IMG/VR virus record: IMGVR_UViG_3300047469_000377 | Location: 1-58,362 of that record | Length of the DNA: 58,362 bases | Strand: one strand, 5' to 3' | Source of the DNA: a virus | In this document: piece by piece, positions 1 through 7,980 of the stretch | How the letters are laid out: the number at the start of each line of letters is the position of its first letter | How positions within the stretch are numbered: the first letter of the stretch is position 1 | Notes under the pieces: generated by a model | What the model saw: the letters and a program-made list of their open reading frames with translations, nothing else | Databases searched by the model: none | What the model was told of the DNA's origin: nothing | Translations under genes and position numbers: made by a program

Positions 1-279
1 CTAGGCCTCGGCCTCATCCAGAGCATCGCCGATCAACTCAACGAGCGCTTCATCGAAACTCATCTCGCCGTTTGCCGCGTACCTGTTGACCCGGTCTGTG
101 AGGGTAGTTGGAAGGGTGAGCGTCAACAGCCGGACCTCACTGGTCGTTATCGCGGGGGCCCAACGCTTGGCGCAAAGCACGCAGCGCGGGATCCCGTCGC
201 TGGTGTCGCCGGTGAAGCGGTGCGGCTCGCCACCAAACCCCGCTCCGCAGGCCTCTCCGGTTCTCGCGTAGTCGCTCAT
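1..279 (-). CDS. Small protein with Cys pair and RHH-like C-terminus
   Basis: This 92-residue protein is the last gene of the leftward early operon, and its stop codon lies on the first bases of the window. Residues 33-36 are CVLC, with another Cys at position 11, so a small metal site is possible. The C-terminal half begins LTLTLPTTLTDRVNRY and continues with two acidic helices, which recalls a ribbon-helix-helix DNA-binding fold, but this is only a pattern impression. The start overlaps the upstream stop by ATGA, which supports the call. I do not recognise the family. Confidence 0.7.
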   Translation of the reverse strand: MSDYARTGEACGAGFGGEPHRFTGDTSDGIPRCVLCAKRWAPAITTSEVRLLTLTLPTTLTDRVNRYAANGEMSFDEALVELIGDALDEAEA

Positions 280-530
280 GGCTTCGGCTCGTACTCGACG
301 ATGATGCCGGCGGGATTGATCGCCGGATCCTTAGCGACCGGTATGCCGAGAAGCCGCTCGACATCATCAACGTCGAAGGTCAGGGCAGCGCTATCCAGGC
401 CTGCCGCTGCCTCAAGGTGCTTGCGGGTTTCCGTGCCGAGGTTGACGAGAACCGGCCGCTGCCCGCGCCGAGCCTCACGGGCAAGATCGGTGCGCAGGGC
501 CTCGACGATTTCAGCTGCATTCGTTGGCAT
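276..530 (-). CDS. Hypothetical protein, 84 aa
   Basis: This is a small acidic protein of unknown function. It starts MPTNAAEIVEALRTDLAREA, which should be helical, and has no membrane segment or Cys motif. A GAGGAG ribosome-binding sequence lies just upstream of the ATG at 530. Its stop overlaps the start of the next gene by 4 bases. It sits two to three genes downstream of the integrase and is presumably co-transcribed with it. Confidence 0.7.
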   Translation of the reverse strand: MPTNAAEIVEALRTDLAREARRGQRPVLVNLGTETRKHLEAAAGLDSAALTFDVDDVERLLGIPVAKDPAINPAGIIVEYEPKP

Positions 531-533
531 GGT

Positions 534-626
534 TCACTCCTCGGATCCGCTCTTCGACCCGAGCGACCATGTGGCGCCAGGCCCCAACGGACATCGTCTC
601 CACGCTTCGCCAAAGCTTCGGCTCAT
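534..626 (-). CDS. Possible 30-aa ORF between two operon genes
   Basis: A 30-codon frame starts with an ATGA overlap on the stop of the 623-1102 gene and ends 3 bases before the ATG of the next gene; its last codons contain that gene's GAGGAG ribosome-binding site. The spacing fits the rest of the operon, but the peptide (MSRSFGEAWRRC...) has no recognisable feature. A second frame (ATG at 594, stop at 511) is equally possible. It may simply be a spacer. Confidence 0.25.
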   Translation of the reverse strand: MSRSFGEAWRRCPLGPGATWSLGSKSGSEE

Positions 627-1102
627 GACGCGTCCTCAAACTGGATGTCGAGAAACTTCCACCCGCCTCCGAGCACGGGAGTCGGCGTGCCGGTCCAGGA
701 AAGGGCCCGCTTCCCGCCAAACTGCAGCTTCCAGTGCGGTCCGAAGGTCCTAGACAGGACGTGCGCCTCGATACCGTCGAAGAAACAAGACTTGGATCCG
801 TCGGGCTCAACCTCGGGCCGACACTCAACGACGGACATGAACTCGGTGAGGGCGTCGGCGCGCTCACCGTTGTATAGAATCGCTCCTCGGTAACCGGCGC
901 GCGCGACAGCATCTTCGATATCATCCGGCTCGATAGGTTGAACCTCGTCGACCTCGATGCCCAGCTGACCGAGGACTTCGTCCAGCACATGCCCAGCGCC
1001 ACGGTGGTCAAGCCCAGATGGGCCGATGTGATAGCCGGCGAGTTCCTGGATCTTCTCGACAAGCCTGGTCCGCGCTGCGTCGTCGATGGTGATCTTGATC
1101 AT
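623..1102 (-). CDS. Hypothetical protein downstream of integrase, 159 aa
   Basis: The protein starts MIKITIDDAARTRLVEKIQE and ends in FEDAS. The ATG at 1102 overlaps the integrase stop by ATGA, which decides the start; the longer open frame upstream runs antisense-like through integrase and is not credible. The middle is acidic (EVDEVQPIEPDDIEDAVARA) and the C-terminal part is Trp- and Gly-rich. No family is recognised. Its place next to int suggests co-expression with the recombination genes, but nothing in it says it takes part. Confidence 0.75.
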   Translation of the reverse strand: MIKITIDDAARTRLVEKIQELAGYHIGPSGLDHRGAGHVLDEVLGQLGIEVDEVQPIEPDDIEDAVARAGYRGAILYNGERADALTEFMSVVECRPEVEPDGSKSCFFDGIEAHVLSRTFGPHWKLQFGGKRALSWTGTPTPVLGGGWKFLDIQFEDAS

Positions 1103-2331
1103 GCGATCTTCTCGGCGTTGAGGATGAGCCCGCGCTTGGCCTGGGCGTTCCAGGCGACCTCGTTGTCGCGGGGCAGATAGGTGCTCAGGATCTGCTCGAC
1201 CGAGCCGATCTTGTGGCCGGTGATCGAGGCGATCTCGGGAACGGTGCATCCGGCCCGGGCCATCTGGACGACGCAGCTGTGGCGCAGGGCCCGCACCTGC
1301 AGCTTGCGCGCCGTCTCCGGCGCGGCCACGATCGCCCGCTCGCAGAGGTCGGCGAACAGATGGCCGAGGCGCTGCTCCGGGAACGGGCGGCCGGTGGCGG
1401 CGTCGCGGAACAGATAGAAGCTGTCGTCGCTCTCGCATGCCCGCAGGACGGCCCTGAGGCGCGCGCTGATGGGGATCGTGACATAGGCGTCGGTCTTGTC
1501 CTGCCAGAAGCGAAACACGCCCTGGGCGGCGTCGTACTCGGGCGCCTTCTTTCCGGCCTTCCAGTCGTTGGTCCAGCGGAAGAGGCGCACATCGGTCAGG
1601 CGCTGGCCGATCTCCCATTCGGTGAGCAGGAGCGCGGCGAGGCCCGGCTGGCCCAGGGCCGCCGCGGCGAAGGCGTAGAACTCGACGTCAGCCGGTTCCC
1701 AGATCGTCACCCGGCTCCTGGGCGCGGCCATCTTGATGTTCGCGGCCGGGTTCTTCTCGATCCACTCCAGCCGCACCGCATGGTCGAGGAGCATCTTCAG
1801 CACGATCTTGATGTGGCGCCGTGTCGTGGGCCGGTCGTCGTAGAGGGCGAGGAACTTCTCGATCTTGTCGTAGCTGATGGTCGAGACCAGGGGATCGCCG
1901 CGGCTGGCCGACCAGTCCTCGAGCAAACCGGCATGATAGGCGTAGCCCTTCTGCGTGCGCGGCTTCCCGTCCTTGAACCGCTGGCTTTGCTGCCAGGACC
2001 TGTTGAGCGTGGGGAGATCGCGGCGCTCGACGAAGCCGCCCATGCGATCGCCCTTCAGGCGGCGATAGAGTTCGGCCGCGCCCTCGCGGATCCGGCGCAC
2101 CTCGTCGGCGTCGTCGAGGTTGCCGACTCGCTTACCTTCGAGGGGTAGCGGGGTTAGAGGCAGCCAGCCGGAGGGGAGGAGTCGATGCGGCACCTGGAAG
2201 AACACGCGAAACGTTCCGTCCTTGCGCGGGCGCAGGGTGACGTACTTTCCGAGCTCGAGCGTCACGGATGGCATCGGGGTCGACGTCCCATTCGTCGCGG
2301 ACTGCGACGGCGGCGGTGGTTGGGTCGGCAT
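1099..2331 (-). CDS. int: Tyrosine recombinase (phage integrase)
   Basis: This is a site-specific recombinase that should insert and excise the phage chromosome at att sites. The 410-residue frame has an N-terminal arm-type region, a core-binding region at about 120-200 and a catalytic domain at about 210-390. Visible active-site residues are R244 (GQRLTDVRLFRW), K279 in the hairpin before YVTIPIS, R350, H373 in ITGHK and Y385 in STYLP. The usual His three residues before the second Arg (HxLR) is Arg347 here (RALRHS). The first 200 bases overlap the HTH gene upstream. An internal ATG at 2274 (Met20) is an alternative start; neither start has a strong ribosome-binding site. Confidence 0.93.
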   Translation of the reverse strand: MPTQPPPPSQSATNGTSTPMPSVTLELGKYVTLRPRKDGTFRVFFQVPHRLLPSGWLPLTPLPLEGKRVGNLDDADEVRRIREGAAELYRRLKGDRMGGFVERRDLPTLNRSWQQSQRFKDGKPRTQKGYAYHAGLLEDWSASRGDPLVSTISYDKIEKFLALYDDRPTTRRHIKIVLKMLLDHAVRLEWIEKNPAANIKMAAPRSRVTIWEPADVEFYAFAAAALGQPGLAALLLTEWEIGQRLTDVRLFRWTNDWKAGKKAPEYDAAQGVFRFWQDKTDAYVTIPISARLRAVLRACESDDSFYLFRDAATGRPFPEQRLGHLFADLCERAIVAAPETARKLQVRALRHSCVVQMARAGCTVPEIASITGHKIGSVEQILSTYLPRDNEVAWNAQAKRGLILNAEKIA

Positions 2332-2521
2332 CCTGCTTCATCCCCAGGGCTTTGAGAACCGCATCGCGGTCAAAGATATCTTCCCGCCCGTGATCGATCG
2401 GGCCCGGCATGCGGCCGGCGCGGCGTTCCCGCCACAGCTTGGTGACGCCGTAGCGGGCCAGCCCCAGGACCTCCGACGTCGTGATGCGCGGGCCCAGCTG
2501 CTCGGGAAGGACGGGCTTCAT
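2132..2521 (-). CDS. Excisionase-like / MerR-AlpA-type HTH protein
   Basis: The protein is 129 residues from the ATG at 2521, which overlaps the preceding stop by ATGA; an in-frame ATG at 2533 is less likely. Residues around ITTSEVLGLARYGVTKLWRE, followed by IFDRDAVLKALGM, look like the winged HTH of small excisionase and AlpA-type proteins that bend att DNA and bias integrase towards excision. The last 66 codons overlap integrase in another frame and are basic and Pro-rich, so the functional part is probably the first 65 residues. Assignment as Xis is by fold impression and by position next to int. Confidence 0.65.
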   Translation of the reverse strand: MKPVLPEQLGPRITTSEVLGLARYGVTKLWRERRAGRMPGPIDHGREDIFDRDAVLKALGMKQDADPTTAAVAVRDEWDVDPDAIRDARARKVRHPAPAQGRNVSRVLPGAASTPPLRLAASNPATPRR

Positions 2522-3138
2522 GGCGCGGACCACGGCATCGCGACCCGCTCGCCCAAGGTCATCATCAGCGGATCGTAGCTGTAGACCGGCGCGTCGTCGG
2601 GGATGCGGTGGAGGCCGCGGGCGAGTACGTGCTTAGGCGCCGGGTTGTCGCCGCCGGTGACACCGAAGGCGATCGTGCGGCCGACGCCGACCGATTGTTC
2701 GATCGCGCCCAGCACATCGAGCATCAGGCCTGGCTTGTCGCCAATGAAGGCGTTTCCGCCGTTGCCCCAGCCGCAAAGCCACAGGCTCGCATGATGGGCG
2801 TGGGCGGTGATCTCCTGGACGTTCCGGTCGAGCAGATCGCTTTCCAGTTCGTTCTTCGTTTGCCCACGGCCGCAGGCCGCCCAAAGGCGAGCCCGGGCGA
2901 TAGAGGGGCTCGACGAACGGTAGGGAACGAGGTTGGCCCAGATCGTGCCGCCGAATCCCCACCGGCGCGCAAACCCGTTGAAGCGCGTGAACGAAGGGTC
3001 CGTCTTGAACTCGCCAGCGTCACTCGGGTTCATGCCGAGATAGCCGATCAACGGCGCGTCGCTCCAACGTTCGATCAGGATGAAGCGAGCGCCGAGACAC
3101 GCGATCTCGGCACGGCCCTGGTTGAAGAGGTCAGACAT
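2518..3138 (-). CDS. DUF1643 family protein
   Basis: The 206-residue protein carries the DUF1643 pattern: GYLGMNPSDAGEFKTDPSF, then FARRWGFGG and ANLVPYRSSSP. Members of this family are common in phages and in bacterial mobile DNA; their biochemical role is not established. The gene overlaps its upstream neighbour by 8 bases. It is one of several single-domain proteins in the early-left operon that probably act on nucleic acid or host metabolism during takeover, which is inference. Confidence 0.8.
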   Translation of the reverse strand: MSDLFNQGRAEIACLGARFILIERWSDAPLIGYLGMNPSDAGEFKTDPSFTRFNGFARRWGFGGTIWANLVPYRSSSPSIARARLWAACGRGQTKNELESDLLDRNVQEITAHAHHASLWLCGWGNGGNAFIGDKPGLMLDVLGAIEQSVGVGRTIAFGVTGGDNPAPKHVLARGLHRIPDDAPVYSYDPLMMTLGERVAMPWSAP

Positions 3139-3649
3139 GGCTGGGCTCCTCGGCTCTTGCCCTCAGCTGCTCGATCGTGACATCGGGCAGCGGGTCACGC
3201 CTGATGATGCGCAGCGCCAGCTTCCGGTCTTCGGCGGCGCGCTTCAGGTTCTCGATCTCGTATTCAGCCGCCTCAAGACGGGCCAAGGCTGATCGGGCGG
3301 TCAGGCGAGCCTCGGCCGCCTCCCGCCGCCTGGCGATGGCTTCAGCGCGCAGCGCGTCCAGTTCCACGGCGACGGCATCGCGCGCACCCTGGGTCAGGCC
3401 CGCCTCGCGGCATAGAGCGGCAGTCAGCAGCCCGGCCCGCGTGCCGCGAAACTCGATATTGTCCTCGCGGTGGTCCGCCGGCGCGGGGATCCGCTCGACC
3501 AGACCCTTGCGCTCGAGGGCCGCCATCATGTTGGCGGTGTAGTCGGGCGCCGAGCCCTCATCGAGCATGGCCAGGGCCGAGACCTGGTTGCGGGTTAGGG
3601 TCAGCGAGAAGGCGCCGGAGGTGGCGTATTCGGAGAAGCGATCGTTCAT
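3131..3649 (-). CDS. Winged-helix plus coiled-coil protein
   Basis: In this 172-residue protein, residues about 15-60 (LTRNQVSALAMLDEGSAPDY... ALERKGLVERI) look like a MarR-type winged helix. Residues about 85-150 are rich in Ala, Arg and Glu with heptad character (LDALRAEAIARRREAAEARL), a likely coiled coil for dimerisation. It may be a DNA-binding regulator. The start is fixed by the tight 4-base overlap with the preceding gene. No named family is recognised. Confidence 0.7.
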   Translation of the reverse strand: MNDRFSEYATSGAFSLTLTRNQVSALAMLDEGSAPDYTANMMAALERKGLVERIPAPADHREDNIEFRGTRAGLLTAALCREAGLTQGARDAVAVELDALRAEAIARRREAAEARLTARSALARLEAAEYEIENLKRAAEDRKLALRIIRRDPLPDVTIEQLRARAEEPSHV

Positions 3650-3936
3650 GCTTCACCCGGCGCGTTGGAGACGGGCACGACCTCGAGGCGGTAGCCCTTC
3701 ATCCGCCTGAAGAGCTCGCCGCGGGCGTAGTTTTCAAGCGCATCGGCGATGGCGTCATGACAGTAGTCACGGAAGAACTTCGCCAGGGCAGCCTGCTTGG
3801 CGCGATAGGTCTGGCCTTCGGCGACCGTGTTGCCGCCGGCCGACTGCCGTTCGAAGTCCGCCGCGCTGGCCAGCACTTCACCCGTCGGGCCAATGACGAC
3901 GGCGACCATTCCGGAGATTTTGGTGGCCTTAGTCAT
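3646..3936 (-). CDS. Hypothetical protein, 96 aa
   Basis: A small soluble protein with a hydrophobic strand near the N-terminus (MVAVVIGPTGEVLAS), followed by a charged helical region (RAKQAALAKFFRDYCHDAIAD). ATGA and overlap spacing on both sides place it inside the operon. There is no Cys cluster, membrane span or recognised motif. Confidence 0.7.
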   Translation of the reverse strand: MTKATKISGMVAVVIGPTGEVLASAADFERQSAGGNTVAEGQTYRAKQAALAKFFRDYCHDAIADALENYARGELFRRMKGYRLEVVPVSNAPGEA

Positions 3937-4241
3937 GCGTCACACGCCGGCAGTATCTTCAGATCCACGTCGCAGCCGATCGCTTGCTTCAGCGCGTCGG
4001 AGACCGCCGAGACGTCGAGCGCGAATGCGGTCTCGCCGCCCTCGGTGACGTTGATCGTCGCGCGCAGGGTGGGGGTGCGGAACAGCGCACGCGGCAGGAT
4101 GGTCCGGCACGACATCGCCCGCTCGTTGCGGGCCAGGGCCGGTTCACCGCGCGAGAAGCGCATGCCGCCGGCGTCATCGAACACGAGCCAGAAGCTGTAG
4201 TCGATCTTTGCGGCCGTGACGGAGCTGTAGCGCGGGCTCAT
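3933..4241 (-). CDS. Hypothetical protein, 102 aa
   Basis: The sequence alternates predicted strands (IDYSFWLVFDDAGGMRFSRG, LRATINVTEGGETAFALDVS) and looks like a compact beta-rich protein. Two Cys residues lie near the C-terminus (IGCDVDLKILPACDA). It overlaps both neighbours by 4 bases. The function is unknown. Confidence 0.7.
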   Translation of the reverse strand: MSPRYSSVTAAKIDYSFWLVFDDAGGMRFSRGEPALARNERAMSCRTILPRALFRTPTLRATINVTEGGETAFALDVSAVSDALKQAIGCDVDLKILPACDA

Positions 4242-4645
4242 GACGGGATTTCCTCCTGAGGGGCTTCGCGCGATGGAATCGGGTAGCCGAACACGGGGAA
4301 GAGGCCGAGCAGCGCGTCGGCTGCGCCGCCCGACATCGCGCGCATCGTCGGCGTCGGCGCGTTCTCCGCCTCGGACCGATACCAGGCCCAGCGCTTCTCG
4401 AGCGTCCTGCGCGGTGACATCAGGGCGTTGACCTGGGAGGCCTCCGCCGGAGACGGCGTGACGCGATCGCCGAGGAACGCGGTGATCTCGTCGGCAACGA
4501 CGAAGGCCGCCTGCGACCAGGTCGCGCAGCCCACCGGGTGCATCTGGTCTTCGTCGCTCAGCAGCGGCAGGATCCGGCGCAGGAGGTCGTCGACCTGGAT
4601 GCTGCGGATCGCGCGCGCGGCTTCGATGACCTCGGCACGGCTCAT
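4238..4645 (-). CDS. Hypothetical protein, 135 aa
   Basis: A mostly helical protein starting MSRAEVIEAARAIRSIQVDD. It contains one Cys within HPVGCATWSQAAFVV and an aromatic run KRWAWYRSEAENAP. The C-terminus (FPVFGYPIPSREAPQEEIPS) is probably unstructured. It is embedded in the operon with 4-base overlaps. No family is recognised. Confidence 0.7.
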   Translation of the reverse strand: MSRAEVIEAARAIRSIQVDDLLRRILPLLSDEDQMHPVGCATWSQAAFVVADEITAFLGDRVTPSPAEASQVNALMSPRRTLEKRWAWYRSEAENAPTPTMRAMSGGAADALLGLFPVFGYPIPSREAPQEEIPS

Positions 4646-4890
4646 GAGCGACCCTCGACTTCCAGATCCTTCAGGCGCAGTTCGGCCAGCCGTTCCTTGG
4701 CGCGCTCGAAGATGAGGTCGAGGACCGGTTCATCGCCGCCCAGCTTGATGACCATCATGGCGACGCCGACCATGACGCTCTCGGCGACGATGATCAGGTC
4801 GATGGCCGTTCCGCCGGATTCGAGGATGGGCTTGCAGATGGCCCTCAGGCCGGCGGCCGAGGCCGCGTCGTGGGCTTCGGACTTGTTCAT
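4642..4890 (-). CDS. Hypothetical protein, 82 aa, with hydrophobic helix
   Basis: The start is the ATG at 4890, overlapping the upstream stop by ATGA. The centre (AIDLIIVAESVMVGVAMMVI) is a 20-residue hydrophobic stretch that may be a membrane helix or a buried amphipathic helix, and it is followed by a charged helix ending in a run of Glu and Arg. No known family is seen. Confidence 0.65.
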   Translation of the reverse strand: MNKSEAHDAASAAGLRAICKPILESGGTAIDLIIVAESVMVGVAMMVIKLGGDEPVLDLIFERAKERLAELRLKDLEVEGRS

Positions 4891-5465
4891 GCGGCACCCG
4901 CCAGAAGACCTGAGCGGCTGTCGATGATCCCGACGGCACAGGCGCGCCAGAGCAGGACGTCGACGGTCGCGACCTTGAAGCCGCTGTCGACGGCGAGACG
5001 CTCGCATAGAGCCTGAGCGGTGCAGCCGGCATGGTCGGCCAGGCGCTGCAGGTGGACGTCAGGCTTAGCGACCTGGGCCCCGAAGTTCTTGGCCAGATGA
5101 TATTTCGTGATCTTGCCGATGTAGGGCAGGCCGCCGCAGAACTCGACCAAGTCAGCGGTGGTCTGCAGATCAGCATAAAGCTGGGCCCGTTCGTTCCAGA
5201 TCTTGTCGATCGCTTTGGACTTGCCGACGTTGCGCAAGCCGTCGAAGGCCGGACGGCCGGCATCGAGTGCGGCCATGACGCGGTCGTAGATCTTGCGCGC
5301 CGTGGCGAACTTCATGCCGCCGTTGCAGATCACGAAGATCGCCTCCTGGGCGAAGTCCTCGGCCGTCGCCGGCATGGTGATCGCCTCCGACCACGCGATG
5401 TCGTCGTCGCCCCATTCGGTTTGCAGGAGGCGGTCGACCACCAGTTTGAAATCGGCCGGGCTCAT
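4887..5465 (-). CDS. HhH-GPD-like DNA glycosylase-fold protein
   Basis: The 192-residue protein contains a helix-hairpin-helix-like stretch LPYIGKITKYHLAKNFG (about 113-129) followed by PDVHLQRLA (about 135-143). This is the layout of HhH-GPD base-excision glycosylases, in which the Asp after the hairpin is catalytic; here that would be Asp136. The N-terminal half (FAQEAIFVICNGGMKFATAR) matches the usual helical bundle. A role in repairing or editing modified bases is plausible beside the phage methyltransferases, but this is a fold-level reading without a family name. Confidence 0.55.
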   Translation of the reverse strand: MSPADFKLVVDRLLQTEWGDDDIAWSEAITMPATAEDFAQEAIFVICNGGMKFATARKIYDRVMAALDAGRPAFDGLRNVGKSKAIDKIWNERAQLYADLQTTADLVEFCGGLPYIGKITKYHLAKNFGAQVAKPDVHLQRLADHAGCTAQALCERLAVDSGFKVATVDVLLWRACAVGIIDSRSGLLAGAA

Positions 5466-6346
5466 GCTGTCACCGTCTTAGCGATGGGTGTGAAGCGATC
5501 CGTCGACCGGTCGGCCGGCGAGATGCTGCCCTGTTCGCGCCAGAGGCCAAGGGGCGAGAGGTCCAAGCCCAGGATGCGGAACGGCATCAGTAGGCGATAG
5601 CTGCCGTTGTGCAGTCGCCAATAGCGGAGGCCGCCATAGTAGTTCGGGCCGTAGAAGAGATCGGGATTGAACACCGGCGGTCTGTGTTTCAGGCTGCGCC
5701 ACCAACCGCGAAGGGTCCGCCACTCTCGCGCCAGCTTGGAATATAGGGGCTCTGCGGCGGCGGTGGTCTTGGCCCAGACGAGGACAGCCTCGAACTGCCA
5801 GCGGGTGTCGGGCGGATAGCTGTAGCGGATGCTGTCGCCATCGCTGAGCATGTAGGCGCGTTCGGCGGAAAACTCGGTGTCCTCGCGCAGCAGCTTCGCC
5901 ACGCGCATGTGGTCGGTGACCTTGTTGGCGTCGAACTTCTCCCACGACGCCAGCCAGGTGTCGCTGTAGCGCTTGCAGATCGCCGTCCACAGCGTCCGCG
6001 AGCCATAGCGCATCTCCTCGTCAGCCGAGCGGATGAGATCCCGCACCGTCGCCTCGCGGTCGTACTCGGTCTTGGCCGCTGACTTCCCGGTGAGATAGTC
6101 GTAGTCGCACTCGGCGATGAACCGCGCCGCTTCCCAAGGGCCGTGCCAGAAGTCGTTCGGGCCCCTATAGACGATCTCGCCCAGCTGACCGGTAAGAACC
6201 ACGGCGCCGGGCGTCCAGGTGACGCGGTAGCGGTAGCCGCTGTCCTTCGGCGAGACCCACCAGCAGAAGCCCGGGCCGCGCTTGATCGTCGGCTCGGCCA
6301 GCGAAGTGGCCGCCATCTTCTGAATGTCGAGGTGTTGATCACCCAT
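5462..6346 (-). CDS. Hypothetical protein, 294 aa, aromatic-rich
   Basis: I place the start at the ATG at 6346, which has a GAGG site 8 bases upstream; a TTG at 6358 is in frame but less likely. The protein is unusually rich in Trp and Tyr (FYGPNYYGGLRYWRLHNGSY). The N-terminal half includes strands typical of a small beta domain (YRYRVTWTPGAVVLTGQLGE), followed by helices with many charged residues. It has no membrane span and the family is unknown. The neighbouring genes at 6355 and 4887 are co-directional. Confidence 0.7.
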   Translation of the reverse strand: MGDQHLDIQKMAATSLAEPTIKRGPGFCWWVSPKDSGYRYRVTWTPGAVVLTGQLGEIVYRGPNDFWHGPWEAARFIAECDYDYLTGKSAAKTEYDREATVRDLIRSADEEMRYGSRTLWTAICKRYSDTWLASWEKFDANKVTDHMRVAKLLREDTEFSAERAYMLSDGDSIRYSYPPDTRWQFEAVLVWAKTTAAAEPLYSKLAREWRTLRGWWRSLKHRPPVFNPDLFYGPNYYGGLRYWRLHNGSYRLLMPFRILGLDLSPLGLWREQGSISPADRSTDRFTPIAKTVTA

Positions 6347-6354
6347 GGCGCGCC

Positions 6355-6819
6355 TCAATAATAGCTGTCGCCGTCGCTCTCGATCGAGAAGCGTAGGCGG
6401 GAGGGGTTGAAGTGGAGGGACCAGGCCGACCAGCCGTAGCCGTCGCGGCGGACGTCCCAGAAGGCCAGGTCGTAATCGCCGAACCCGCCGTGACTTTTGC
6501 GGTTGAGCAGGATGGCGACAGTGCAGCCGAGGCGGAGGCCTAGACGGCTGACCCCAGGCACGCTGGCTAGATCGCCGCCCATCCCATGGTCAGCAGGCTC
6601 TGCCGTCTGGACCGGCGCCGTCCAGAGATGACGCAGCGCCTTGAAGTTCTGCCAGCGCCGTTCGCGGGCACGGTATTCCCACTCCGCCGCCCAGGCTGCA
6701 TCCTCGATCGGCTTCCAGACCTGATCGTAGGCGCGGTCGTAACGCGACCAGGTCAGGCCATGCTTGGCCTCGAGCCCGTTGATCTTGGCGTCCAGCGCTG
6801 CGATGCGGGCGGCGATCAT
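6355..6819 (-). CDS. Hypothetical protein, 154 aa
   Basis: The start is set at the ATG at 6819, overlapping the upstream stop by ATGA, with GGAAGG ten bases before it; an ATG at 6828 is also possible. Residues 1-60 form a likely coiled-coil or helical hairpin (ARIAALDAKINGLEAKHGLT), then come beta strands ending in LRFSIESDGDSYY. It is rich in Trp like its downstream neighbour, so the two may function as a pair (inference). Confidence 0.7.
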   Translation of the reverse strand: MIAARIAALDAKINGLEAKHGLTWSRYDRAYDQVWKPIEDAAWAAEWEYRARERRWQNFKALRHLWTAPVQTAEPADHGMGGDLASVPGVSRLGLRLGCTVAILLNRKSHGGFGDYDLAFWDVRRDGYGWSAWSLHFNPSRLRFSIESDGDSYY

Positions 6820-7298
6820 TGGCGCCATGCCTTCCAGTCCCACGCCGCGGCGTCGTCGCGGAGTTCGGGCGCCGGCGGGGCCGGTCGAGGGCGCTCGTTG
6901 ATCTGATCCATGTCCCACTCAAGCCGTTCGAACATCGCGGCCATGAGGAACTCGACGCGCTGGGACACCCACTGGTGATCGAAGGCCGTCGGTGCGGAGC
7001 CGCGCGTCATGATCGTTTCGCGCTGCTCGGTCAGGGGCACGGTGACGCCGCAGACGACGTAGCCGACCGCAGGACCGCCGCGTTCACGAAGTTCGCGCTG
7101 TAGGCGCCGGCCTTCCTTCTCCGAGATCGTCACGATGCGGTGGTCGGACGTGATCTCGCGCAGCATGCGGCTCGATCGACCCGATCTGCGCGAGGCCAGA
7201 AGGTAGGATGCCAGAGCAGCGGCCAGGGCGGCGCGCAGACGCTCGACCTCGTCATAGGGCCCGAACACCGGCTTGCGGTCGGTTCGCAGGTCAAGCAT
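6816..7298 (-). CDS. Hypothetical protein, 160 aa
   Basis: A charged helical protein beginning MLDLRTDRKPVFGPYDEVER. A mid-region of basic and acidic residues (ISEKEGRRLQRELRERGG) precedes a strand (VGYVVCGVTVPL). The C-terminal tail is Pro-rich (RPRPAPPAPELRDD). The stop overlaps the next start by ATGA. No family is recognised. Confidence 0.65.
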   Translation of the reverse strand: MLDLRTDRKPVFGPYDEVERLRAALAAALASYLLASRRSGRSSRMLREITSDHRIVTISEKEGRRLQRELRERGGPAVGYVVCGVTVPLTEQRETIMTRGSAPTAFDHQWVSQRVEFLMAAMFERLEWDMDQINERPRPAPPAPELRDDAAAWDWKAWRQ

Positions 7299-7980
7299 GG
7301 GGCACCCGCTTGAACTCGACGGCCCAAACCCACGGATCGCTGTTCCAGGCGTCTACCCCGTTGATGTCCATCCAGAGGAGAGCGAAGGCGGTACGGCCGG
7401 GGCAGGTTGCCCTGGGCACCCCCATGAAGCCGCTCCAGACCGTGTCTCCTAGGCTGGCATGGCGCACGCCTTCGGCGAGCCCCTCCGCGTCGGTGATCGA
7501 TTGGACGCGCTCGACGGTGACGCTGATGATTTGCAGTTGGATGCGGGATGCCCAGCGCGGCATGTGGATGCTGGGCCGGCCGCTCTCGACCCGGCCCCTG
7601 AACACGCCGACCCCTGTGGTCCGATCACCTTCGACCTTCCGCGTCGCGCCGTTGGCGAGGTAGCGGATGGTTGGGCCGATCAGCTCTTGGTAGTCACGCT
7701 CGTGGGGTTCGCACGGTTCATGGCGCTGCACGGCCCAGGCTTCCCGGACCCAGAGCTGATGGCCTGCAGCGCCGTAAGGGCACCGCACCGAGACCTCTTC
7801 GCCAGAGGCGACGCGGAAGATTGCAATCGCGACACCGTCGACACCGACGCTCATCCGCAGAAACTCGGCGGTGGTGAGGTCGTAGTGGCGGTGCTTGATG
7901 ATGCGCCGCGTCTTGGTCTTCAGGTCGTCCAGGATGGCCAGCACCATAGGCGCGCTGAACAGGAGCGGTTTCTCACGCAC
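7291..7980 (-). CDS. ASCH-like phage protein
   Basis: The 229-residue protein begins KPLLFSAPMVLAILDDLKTKTRRIIK (residues 4-29), the hallmark opening of a widespread phage family with an ASCH/PUA-like beta-barrel. It continues with LWVREAW, then a stretch around IHMPRWASRIQLQIISV that ends in a strand with RVQSITDAEGLAEG. ASCH domains resemble RNA-binding PUA domains and some hydrolyse modified nucleosides; some phage members are annotated as 'morphogenetic'. Here the early-operon location argues for an early role, perhaps on RNA or nucleosides, rather than virion assembly. It overlaps the DUF5131 gene by 8 bases. Confidence 0.75.
   Translation of the reverse strand: MREKPLLFSAPMVLAILDDLKTKTRRIIKHRHYDLTTAEFLRMSVGVDGVAIAIFRVASGEEVSVRCPYGAAGHQLWVREAWAVQRHEPCEPHERDYQELIGPTIRYLANGATRKVEGDRTTGVGVFRGRVESGRPSIHMPRWASRIQLQIISVTVERVQSITDAEGLAEGVRHASLGDTVWSGFMGVPRATCPGRTAFALLWMDINGVDAWNSDPWVWAVEFKRVPHA

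Noticed and set aside
511-594. 27-codon minus-strand frame overlapping the start of the 276-530 gene
   Set aside because: No better evidence than the alternative 534-626 frame; kept out of the feature list except as a note.
1213-2148. Plus-strand frame (311 codons) opposite integrase
   Set aside because: Shadow of integrase; no motif and wrong strand for the operon.
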